Shown: positions 16,388-22,073 of the stretch, in pieces | Numbering within the stretch: position 1 is the stretch's first letter | Layout of the letters: each line of letters starts with the position of its first letter | Assembly (NCBI GenBank): GCA_038229295.1 | Contig: JBBROO010000047.1 | Span: forward strand, 1 to 22,239 | Source: JAJPGZ01 sp038229295 | Lineage (GTDB): Bacteria; Verrucomicrobiota; Verrucomicrobiia; Chthoniobacterales; UBA10450 | Direction: 5' to 3' | DNA length: 22,239 nucleotides | Position numbers and translations under genes: made by a program | The notes under the pieces: model-generated | Databases searched by the model: none | What the model was told of the DNA's origin: nothing | Seen by the model: the letters and a program-made list of their open reading frames with translations, nothing else

Positions 16388-17131
16388 ATGAGATTCGAAA
16401 ACCAAAACGCGATTGTGACCGGAGCGGGGCGGGGGATTGGACGTGCGATTGCTTTGTGTTTGGCGAGCGAAGGTGCGCGCGTCGCGTCCGTTAGCCGAAC
16501 GGAAGAGAACGCAAAAAAAACAGCGGATGAAATCAACGCCGCACGAGCGGATGCGGCCAAACATTACGCGGTCGATGTGTCGGATCACGTCGCGGTCCAA
16601 AAAGTTGGCGCGCAGATTCTGGAAGACTTCGGCAAGATCGACATCTTGATTAACAACGCCGGCGTCACCCGCGACGGCCTCGCCATGCGCATGTCGATCG
16701 AAGATTGGGACACCGTCATCAACACGAATTTGCGCGGCGCGTTTAATTTCACCCAAGCCATCATGCGCGCGATGATCAAGCAACGCAGCGGCCGCATCAT
16801 CAACATCACGTCGGTCATCGGATTGATCGGCAACGCCGGCCAGGCCAATTACGCCGCGAGCAAGGCGGGACTCATCGGCCTAACGAAATCGCTCGCGCGC
16901 GAGCTGGCCAGTCGCAGCATCACCGTCAACGCCATCGCCCCGGGCTTTGTCACCACCGATATGACCGACTCGCTCTCGGATGAAATCAAGCAAGGCATTC
17001 AATCGAAGATACCGATGAATCTTTTAGGCAAACCCGATGATATTGCCAACGCGGTCGCCTTCCTCGCATCTGCCGAAGCAAGTTACATCACCGGCCAGGT
17101 GATCTGCGTGGACGGCGGAATGGTGATGTAA
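16388..17131 (+). CDS. fabG: 3-oxoacyl-[acyl-carrier-protein] reductase
   Basis: A 247-residue short-chain dehydrogenase, the NADPH-dependent ketoreductase of fatty-acid synthesis. Visible are TGAGRGIGRAIA (cofactor loop, residues 11-22), NNAG (89-92), N114, S142 in NITSVIG, and YAASK with Y155 and K159. The C-terminus VICVDGGMVM is that of FabG proteins. It stands alone rather than in a fab cluster, so a related SDR role is possible. The ATG at 16388 lacks a Shine-Dalgarno sequence; a copy of the repeated word (16371-16381) ends 6 bases before it. Another copy, with perfect flanking arms (16634-16647), encodes KIDIL. Confidence 0.9.
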   Translation: MRFENQNAIVTGAGRGIGRAIALCLASEGARVASVSRTEENAKKTADEINAARADAAKHYAVDVSDHVAVQKVGAQILEDFGKIDILINNAGVTRDGLAMRMSIEDWDTVINTNLRGAFNFTQAIMRAMIKQRSGRIINITSVIGLIGNAGQANYAASKAGLIGLTKSLARELASRSITVNAIAPGFVTTDMTDSLSDEIKQGIQSKIPMNLLGKPDDIANAVAFLASAEASYITGQVICVDGGMVM

Positions 17132-17150
17132 CGCTCGCTCTTTTTGGCTT

Positions 17151-17264
17151 GTCATCCCGAGCCGCGCAGACGGCGAGGGACCTCACAACAGAAATTTTGA
17201 TCACGCAAAGTAACGCGCGCGTCCCACGAGTCTGTGTGAGATCCTTCGCTCCGCTCAGGATGAC
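17151..17264. repeat. Palindromic dispersed repeat, GTCATCC...GGATGAC
   Basis: The left arm starts GTCATCCCGAGCC and continues GAGGGACCTCAC. The right arm is its imperfect complement, GAGATCCTTCGCTCCGCTCA followed by GGATGAC. It fills most of the spacer between the convergent fabG and sulfotransferase genes. Such REP/MITE-like elements with GTCATCCYGAGC arms are widespread in soil bacteria; a second copy lies at 19884-19996. As RNA it would fold into a long hairpin and could act as a bidirectional terminator. Confidence 0.85.
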
Positions 17265-17274
17265 ACGGCGTTCG

Positions 17275-18528
17275 TTAACCCCTAACGAGCGCTTCCGCTG
17301 GTTCGTGCGGAATCGCGAAACCAAAGCGCTCGCGATACGATGCGAAGCGTCCGGTCGACTCCAGCCCGAATTGCGAAGGATGATAACGATGGCCAGCTTT
17401 TTGCATGGGCGACTGTTTGCGCAAGACTGCGCGCATTCGCTGTTCGGTTTCGGCAGAAAGTTCCCAGCCGAAATGTTCGTAAATCCGCTGCGCCGCAGCG
17501 ACGGGATCGCGCCGAATCTCAGCGTAATGCAAATCCAAAACGCGCGTGTTCGGCGATCGCTCACGCTCGCGCGCGAACGCGGCCAGCGCTTCGGCCCAAT
17601 ATTCCGAGGCATCACGCCCGATCTGAATTGGATCGACAACGTCACTGAAAACTCGCCGCAGGATCGTGATCAAACTCGACACCGACGCGATCGCTTCGAT
17701 CGGTTCGCGATGCGTCTGCACGAAACGCGCGTCGGGATAGATCGACAATAAAGTTTGCGCGGCGAACATGTGCGCGGGCGCTTTCAAGATCCAACGCTCG
17801 GCACGATGTCGATGTTGCAGATGCTGCAAGAAACAACGGTGATATTGGTAGGCCGGCCGCAAATCCTGTTTCAAAAACCACGCGCGATACGACGGAATGT
17901 TATACATGGTGTCGAATTGATCGCTCATAAACGTTGGGCTCATGAGCGAGACGCATTCCTGCGGCAACTCCGCGCCCGTCGCGTGCACGCGCTCGAATGT
18001 CGGCGCGAGCCAATGCAGCGATGCGAGATTTTTCGACGCGCTTCGAATTCGTTCCTGTTCGTTAGCCGAATTCGGCGGCGACGGCGACATCACTTCCCAA
18101 GTCAACGGCGCGCGATGGGCTGGATCGGTCGCGAGCAGTGTATGCAGCAACGTCGTCCCGCTGCGCGGCAAACCGACAATAAAAAGCGGTTCGCAAATTT
18201 CCGCGGTCGCAATGTCGGGATAAAGTTTTCGGTCGCGCTCCATCAGAAGGCGATTGCACAAAGTGCGCACGACATCGGTGCGTAGCGCGATCTTCCCGAC
18301 GACATTCAAGCGCGCATCGCGATGACACGATTCGAGCAAACGCGAGAGCGGCTCGAAAAATTCGCCGCCGCCGAAATCGTCGAGGCCGGTGCGACGTTTC
18401 GACATGTCGATCAAGCGCTCCGGATTTAACGATGTCGATCTAACGCCGATTTGTTCGAGCGCGGCGCCGCAGCGATTCAAAAGGCGAACCGGAAATGGCG
18501 CGCGCGTTTGCTGAACGGTGGTCGGCAT
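17275..18528 (-). CDS. Sulfotransferase family protein
   Basis: A 417-residue protein with the PAPS 5'-phosphosulfate loop IVGLPRSGTTLLHTLLA (residues 117-133). A second conserved region is RWILKAPAHMFAAQTLLSIYPDARFVQTHREPIEAIAS, corresponding to the 3'-phosphate-binding strand and Arg/Ser of sulfotransferases (Sulfotransfer_3-like). The acceptor is unknown. The start is ambiguous: ATG at 18528 or ATG at 18543, with TTGTCGATCTT between them, the same arrangement as at the TPM gene. Neither has a Shine-Dalgarno sequence. Copies of the word inside the gene are at 17738 (LSIY) and 18432 (RSTS). It diverges from msrA. Confidence 0.88.
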   Translation of the reverse strand: MPTTVQQTRAPFPVRLLNRCGAALEQIGVRSTSLNPERLIDMSKRRTGLDDFGGGEFFEPLSRLLESCHRDARLNVVGKIALRTDVVRTLCNRLLMERDRKLYPDIATAEICEPLFIVGLPRSGTTLLHTLLATDPAHRAPLTWEVMSPSPPNSANEQERIRSASKNLASLHWLAPTFERVHATGAELPQECVSLMSPTFMSDQFDTMYNIPSYRAWFLKQDLRPAYQYHRCFLQHLQHRHRAERWILKAPAHMFAAQTLLSIYPDARFVQTHREPIEAIASVSSLITILRRVFSDVVDPIQIGRDASEYWAEALAAFARERERSPNTRVLDLHYAEIRRDPVAAAQRIYEHFGWELSAETEQRMRAVLRKQSPMQKAGHRYHPSQFGLESTGRFASYRERFGFAIPHEPAEALVRG

Positions 18529-18539
18529 AAGATCGACAA
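18529..18539. repeat. Repeated word abutting sulfotransferase start
   Basis: On the minus strand TTGTCGATCTT is immediately followed by the ATG at 18528 and preceded by an in-frame ATG at 18543, as at the TPM gene. Confidence 0.85.
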
Positions 18540-18609
18540 GCATGTTAGTGCAGACCGCGCCGAGTCAAGCGGCGGTTGCGCCGCGGTCGCAGTGGCGGCA
18601 TCGTTTCGC

Positions 18610-19089
18610 ATGACGACAGAGAAGGCGACATTCGGCGCGGGTTGTTTTTGGGGCGTGGAAGAAACGTTTCGGAATCTGGATGGCGTGACTGCCACGGCCG
18701 TCGGTTATGCCGGTGGATCGAAAGAGAATCCAACTTACGAAGATGTTTGCACGGATGAAACCGGCCATGCCGAAGTGGTCGAAGTGGAATTCGATCCCGC
18801 GCAAATCAAATACGAAAAATTGCTCGACGTTTTTTGGGCGAACCACAATCCAACGCAGTTGAATCGACAGGGTCCCGATGTCGGCGCGCAATATCGGTCC
18901 GCAATTTTTTATCATTCGCCCGAGCAGAAAGCATCGGCGGAAATTTCCAAACAAAAGCTGATCGCCAGCGGCCGGTTTGGAAATCGCGAGATCGTGACAC
19001 AAATCGAATCGGCGCCGAAGTTTTGGCGCGCCGAGGAATATCATCAGCGCTATTTGCAGAAGCGCGGACAAGCGCACTGCGCGATCTGA
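18610..19089 (+). CDS. msrA: Peptide methionine sulfoxide reductase MsrA
   Basis: Reduces methionine-S-sulfoxide in proteins. The 159-residue product has the catalytic motif GAGCFWGVEE (C12), GYAGGSKENPTYEDVCTDETGHAEVVEV, FWANHNPTQLNRQGPDVGAQYRSAIF, and a C-terminal CAI whose Cys could resolve the disulfide. The length is typical for the single-domain form. The ATG at 18610 is chosen because the family N-terminus begins there, although the frame is open further upstream; only a weak GGCGG precedes it. The upstream spacer contains a repeated word (18529-18539). Confidence 0.95.
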   Translation: MTTEKATFGAGCFWGVEETFRNLDGVTATAVGYAGGSKENPTYEDVCTDETGHAEVVEVEFDPAQIKYEKLLDVFWANHNPTQLNRQGPDVGAQYRSAIFYHSPEQKASAEISKQKLIASGRFGNREIVTQIESAPKFWRAEEYHQRYLQKRGQAHCAI

Positions 19090-19096
19090 ATTTTCT

Positions 19097-19169
19097 CACA
19101 CGAAGTCCACAACGGACACAAAGATGAACGAAAGTTTGGATTGCCTTGGTGTCCTTTGTGGACGTTGTG
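19097..19169. repeat. Imperfect inverted repeat between msrA and pgl
   Basis: The left arm GAAGTCCACAACGGACAC (19102-19119) is complementary, with a few mismatches, to the right arm GTGTCCTTTGTGGACGTTGTG (19149-19169), with a loop of about 29 bases. It is a different family from the GTCATCC elements. Its position just after the msrA stop fits a transcript-ending or transcript-stabilising hairpin. The GTCCACAACGGACAC style recalls dispersed palindromes seen in many bacterial genomes. Confidence 0.75.
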
Positions 19170-19213
19170 CGAGGCTCTCCTTCGCGGTTTGAGATTGAAT
19201 CTCGGCTAACGAA

Positions 19214-19876
19214 GTGAATCCCGAAATTATTCGCACCAAAAATTTCGTGGCCGACGCCGCGAACTTCATTGTCGATCTTGCGCGAAAGTCGCTGGCCGAG
19301 CGAAATGAATTTCGGATTGCGCTCGCGGGCGGTAACACGCCCCGGCCGGTTTATGCAGAAGTCGCGAAGGCTGATCTTCCATGGGAGCGCATTCGGTTCA
19401 CGTTCGGCGACGAACGCTGCGTTCCGCCTGACGACGAGCAAAGTAATTATCGCATGGCGCGCGAAAGTCTTTTTGCGCAGGCGCATGTTCCGGACAAATC
19501 GATTTTGCGGATGCGCGGCGAGATCGAGCCGCAACTCGCAGCACGCGAATACGAGGAGCAACTCGGCGCGAATTATCGCCACGATTTGATTTTGTTAGGC
19601 ATAGGCGATGACGGACACACCGCGTCGCTGTTTCCGGAAACGGCCGCGCTCGACGAAACCAAGCGGAGCGTCGTGGAAAATTTTGTCCCGAAGTTCGACA
19701 CCTGGCGATTGACGTTCACCTTTTCTATGATCAATCGCGCGCGGCATGTCTGCTTTCTGGTAAATGCGAAAAAAAACGCGGAGTTGATCGAGCGCGTTCT
19801 CGGTGGCGACACGCAATATCCTTCCGCTCGCGTCAATCCTGCGGACGGCGAGTTAACCTGGATTCTCGGCGAGTAA
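19214..19876 (+). CDS. pgl: 6-phosphogluconolactonase
   Basis: Hydrolyses 6-phosphogluconolactone in the oxidative pentose phosphate pathway. The 220-residue protein shows ALAGGNTPRPVY (residues 36-47), FTFGDERCVPPDDEQSNYRMARESL, LLGIGDDGHTASLFP and a C-terminal INRARHVCFLVNAKKNAEL region, all in the order of the NagB/Pgl (DevB) family. No glucose-6-phosphate dehydrogenase is in the window. The start is GTG at 19214, preceded by GGCTAACGAA and no Shine-Dalgarno sequence. The repeated word at 19269-19279 encodes IVDLA. Confidence 0.93.
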   Translation: MNPEIIRTKNFVADAANFIVDLARKSLAERNEFRIALAGGNTPRPVYAEVAKADLPWERIRFTFGDERCVPPDDEQSNYRMARESLFAQAHVPDKSILRMRGEIEPQLAAREYEEQLGANYRHDLILLGIGDDGHTASLFPETAALDETKRSVVENFVPKFDTWRLTFTFSMINRARHVCFLVNAKKNAELIERVLGGDTQYPSARVNPADGELTWILGE

Positions 19877-19883
19877 AACCTCT

Positions 19884-19996
19884 CTGTCATCCCGAACGAA
19901 CGTGAGGGACCTCGCCCATTCAGCCGAATGCACGCAAGCGAACTTGTGTGACCGAATCGCGCTTGGGAGGTTCCTCGCTCCGCTCGGAATGACAGG
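19884..19996. repeat. Second palindromic dispersed repeat, CTGTCATCCC...GGAATGACAGG
   Basis: The left arm CTGTCATCCCGAACGAACG continues GAGGGACCTCGCCC; the right arm is GGGAGGTTCCTCGCTCCGCT followed by CGGAATGACAGG. It is the same family as 17151-17264 and begins 7 bases after the pgl stop. It fills most of the spacer before the epimerase gene, and could end pgl transcription. The middle about 50 bases do not match the other copy, as expected for arms conserved by pairing. Confidence 0.85.
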
Positions 19997-20019
19997 CGCA
20001 TCGCGGCACGTTTTCGGCT

Positions 20020-20030
20020 AAGATCGACAT
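20020..20030. repeat. Repeated word one base before epimerase start
   Basis: AAGATCGACAT, then C, then the GTG start at 20032; no Shine-Dalgarno sequence is visible. Confidence 0.85.
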
Positions 20031-20031
20031 C

Positions 20032-21084
20032 GTGCGCACGATTATTGTCACGGGCTCATCCGGATTGATCGGTTCCGAAACGGTCAAGCGTTTCGCCAAG
20101 GAAGGCGCAAAGATCGTCGGCATCGACAACGATATGCGCGCAGAATTTTTCGGCGCGGAAGCGTCAACCAAGAAAACGCGCGATCAGTTAGTGAAAGATG
20201 TTCGCGGTTACGAGCATCACAACATCGACATCCGCGATGCCGGCGCGGTGAACGATTTGTTCAAGCAACACGCCGGGCAAATCGACGCGGTCGTGCACAC
20301 CGCGGCGCAGCCGTCGCACGATTGGGCGGCGCGCGATCCGCAAACCGATTTTTCCGTCAACGCCAACGGCACTCTGAATTTACTGGAAGCGGCGCGAAAC
20401 TTCTGCGCCGAGGCGCCCTTCGTCTTTACATCGACAAACAAAGTTTACGGCGACACGCCGAATCGATTGCCGTTACGCGAACTGGAGAAGCGTTGGGAGA
20501 TCGAGCCGAGCCACGAATACGATCCGGGAATTTCCGAGACGATGTCGATCGATCACACGACGCACTCGCTCTTCGGCGCATCGAAAGCCGCGGCGGACTT
20601 GTTAGTCCAGGAATACGGCCGCTACTTCAACATGCCGACGGTTTGTTTTCGCGGCGGGTGCCTAACGGGTCCGGCGCACGCCGGCACCGAGCTGCATGGA
20701 TTTTTGTCTTATCTCATGATCTGCACCGTGACCGGCCGCCCGTATCGCGTCTTCGGATACAAAGGCAAACAAGTGCGCGATAACATTCACAGCTTCGACC
20801 TCGTCGAGACGTTCGCCGAGTTCATTCGCGCGCCGCGCGTCGCCGAAGTTTATAACATGGGCGGGAGTCGCTATTCGAACTGCTCCATGCTGGAAGCGAT
20901 CGATCTCTGCCAGGAAATCAGCGGCAAGAAGCTGACCTGGAATTACGACGAGACAAATCGCATCGGCGATCACATTTGGTGGATCAGCGATGTGCGAAAA
21001 TTTCAATCGCACTATCCGAATTGGAAATTCCGCTACGGCCTGCGCGAGATTCTCGAAGAAATTTATAAAGCGGTTCGCGAATGA
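20032..21084 (+). CDS. NAD-dependent sugar epimerase (CDP-paratose 2-epimerase-like SDR)
   Basis: A 350-residue extended short-chain dehydrogenase. TGSSGLIGSE (residues 7-16) binds NAD; HTAAQPSHDWAARDPQTDFSVNANGT and FTSTNKVYGDTPN are typical of the nucleotide-sugar epimerase group, and FRGGCLTGPAHAGTELHGFLSYLM plus GYKGKQVRDNIHS recall the CDP-paratose 2-epimerase (RfbE/Tyv) branch. The usual YxxxK active-site Tyr is Phe here (F181-GAS-K185). From memory some close relatives share this, so it may be a subfamily trait. The GTG start at 20032 lies one base after a copy of the repeated word (20020-20030), with no Shine-Dalgarno sequence. A role in surface polysaccharide is likely. Confidence 0.85.
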   Translation: MRTIIVTGSSGLIGSETVKRFAKEGAKIVGIDNDMRAEFFGAEASTKKTRDQLVKDVRGYEHHNIDIRDAGAVNDLFKQHAGQIDAVVHTAAQPSHDWAARDPQTDFSVNANGTLNLLEAARNFCAEAPFVFTSTNKVYGDTPNRLPLRELEKRWEIEPSHEYDPGISETMSIDHTTHSLFGASKAAADLLVQEYGRYFNMPTVCFRGGCLTGPAHAGTELHGFLSYLMICTVTGRPYRVFGYKGKQVRDNIHSFDLVETFAEFIRAPRVAEVYNMGGSRYSNCSMLEAIDLCQEISGKKLTWNYDETNRIGDHIWWISDVRKFQSHYPNWKFRYGLREILEEIYKAVRE

Positions 21085-21111
21085 AATCGGTGGGCAACAA
21101 CCTTGGCTGGA

Positions 21112-21150
21112 TTAGACCCAAAAATTGGGCCTTTCTCTTGAAAGGTCTAA
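21112..21150 (+). terminator. Possible hairpin after the epimerase gene
   Basis: An outer inverted repeat TTAGACC (21112-21118) / GGTCTAA (21144-21150) encloses a small CCCAA/TTGGG stem (21117-21129), followed by CCTTTCTCTT. It could be a weak terminator for the epimerase gene or part of an integron attachment region just before the first cassette junction. Confidence 0.3.
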
Positions 21151-21194
21151 AAAATAGTTCTAATTCTCGTTAGGTGCTCTGGTGCATTCCTCTG

Positions 21195-21512
21195 ATGACG
21201 ATGCCTTCTCCGGTCCCAGAGTTAGCCGCATTGCTTCCGGGTTGCTGGAGCGCTTTTCGGCTCCGCTGGTTTCACAGAGCGCCGAGTCTTTCGTGTTCGC
21301 CAGCGCGGTCATGGCACGGCAGCGCCGCTTTGGCTTCTCTCCGCGCCGCATCGCTTTTGTACTCGCGCTTTCTCCGGAGATCTGGTGCAGTTGCCGTCAT
21401 GCCGGCTCCGAGTTTTCTTTCGCGCGCGGTCTTTACGCCCCGCCTGTCCGGCAGCGACGTTGTTCTGGGGGACTCTGTTTCACCTTTGTCCGGCAGCCAC
21501 GTCCACACCTAA
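21195..21512 (+). CDS. Cassette 1 possible ORF, unknown
   Basis: The best frame in the first cassette gives 105 residues from ATG at 21195 (or 112 from GTG at 21174) and stops at the TAA of the attC R'' core, as expected for a cassette gene. The product is rich in Ser, Ala, Arg and Leu and resembles no family I know. A competing frame from GTG at 21182 runs through the attC and is less likely. The cassette may also be non-coding. Confidence 0.3.
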   Translation: MTMPSPVPELAALLPGCWSAFRLRWFHRAPSLSCSPARSWHGSAALASLRAASLLYSRFLRRSGAVAVMPAPSFLSRAVFTPRLSGSDVVLGDSVSPLSGSHVHT

Positions 21513-21629
21513 CCATGCGATGCAGCCAACCCCTGGCCGGCGTGAAGCCAAGTTTTCCATGACTCAACCACTTATATTGCAGCCAACGCGCGCTCTCGCC
21601 AGTGGTGGCTGATCTTGTTCTCGTTAGGC
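21507..21629 (+). repeat. attC recombination site 1 (123 bases)
   Basis: R'' is ACCTAAC (21507-21513), followed by CATGCGATGCAGCCAACC holding L''. L' is GTGGTGGCTGATC and R' is GTTAGGC (21623-21629). R''/R' and L''/L' are complementary with an unpaired base in the L pair, the pattern needed for folded bottom-strand recombination. A second L''-like box, GCAGCCAACGCG, lies at 21579-21590, so L' has two possible partners. Confidence 0.85.
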
Positions 21630-21688
21630 CCGCAGTCATCGTGATCGTAAAACCATCCCCGATTCACCAACGCGCCCTGACACCCACT

Positions 21689-21949
21689 ATGCATTTCGCC
21701 CTGTGGTTCCAGATTTTAGCCATCCTATGCTCTTGCGCCGTGTCTGGCTATCTCATCTATTCCGGGGGGCTGATCTACCGCCAGCTTGCCTCGATCGGTG
21801 AACCGTTGCCCAATAACGGATGCTATTTGTTTGCGGGCGGTGTTCTCTTGCTTGCCTTTTCCCTGTGGCGGCTTTTGCGTGGCATCAAGAGCTTGAAAAG
21901 CTTCCGGACACAGTATTATGCACATATTGAAGCTGCGCGTCGGGCCTAA
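21689..21949 (+). CDS. Cassette 2 small two-helix membrane protein
   Basis: An 86-residue product from ATG at 21689, ending at the TAA inside the attC R'' core. Two membrane helices are clear: about residues 4-28 (LWFQILAILCSCAVSGYLIYSGGLI) and 47-66 (GCYLFAGGVLLLAFSLWRLL). A basic C-terminal tail (RGIKSLKSFRTQYYAHIEAARRA) should stay in the cytoplasm. The frame is open to 21602, but upstream sequence belongs to attC 1. I do not recognise a family. Small membrane proteins are frequent in cassette arrays. Confidence 0.65.
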   Translation: MHFALWFQILAILCSCAVSGYLIYSGGLIYRQLASIGEPLPNNGCYLFAGGVLLLAFSLWRLLRGIKSLKSFRTQYYAHIEAARRA

Positions 21950-22051
21950 CCAAGCGATGCAGCCAACCGCGACCGTCCCTATGCCCCGCTTTCAGTCTTT
22001 CATGAAAGCCACTTGTAACTCGCGCGGCGGCTGATCTTGGTCTCGTTAGGC
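21944..22051 (+). repeat. attC recombination site 2 (108 bases)
   Basis: R'' is GCCTAAC (21944-21950), followed by CAAGCGATGCAGCCAACCGCG with L''. L' is GCGCGGCGGCTGATCTTG and R' is GTTAGGC (22045-22051). The GCGATGCAGCCAACC and GGCTGATCTTG blocks are near-identical to attC 1, indicating a shared array type. A TTTCATGAAA hairpin is in the centre. Confidence 0.9.
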
Positions 22052-22073
22052 TTTACTCCGTTATCCAACTACA

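Larger units (their letters stand above)
29..20030. repeat. Dispersed word WTGTCGATCTT / AAGATCGACAW (30 copies)
   Basis: Copies are given by first base of the 10-11-mer. Plus-strand TGTCGATCTT form: 29, 89, 5199, 6090, 7225, 9040, 11110, 14558, 19269. Reverse form AAGATCGACA: 609, 2762, 3729, 4790, 7596, 7905, 8502, 9892, 10472, 10743, 11389, 16634, 18529, 20020. Variant with A after TGTCGATCT (or T before AGATCGACA): 3359, 8332, 9525, 14978, 16371, 17738, 18432. Further one-mismatch relatives lie at 366, 1133, 2195, 4320, 9636, 11026, 16691, 17630, 18404 and 20542. Counted by eye; a few may be missed. Confidence 0.95.

Noticed and set aside
18451..18609. Longer msrA start at 18451
   Set aside because: The extension overlaps the sulfotransferase start on the other strand and has no MsrA homology; MTTEKATFGAGCFWG is the family N-terminus.
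1412..20666. Isolated GTTAGGC/GCCTAAC heptamers as further attC sites
   Set aside because: None has the paired R''/L''/L' boxes at suitable distance, and most are inside ordinary coding sequence; kept only as a word-enrichment note.
21182..21562. A 126-codon frame from GTG in cassette 1
   Set aside because: It reads through the attC R'' and L'' boxes, whereas real cassette genes normally end at R''; the frame ending at 21512 is preferred.
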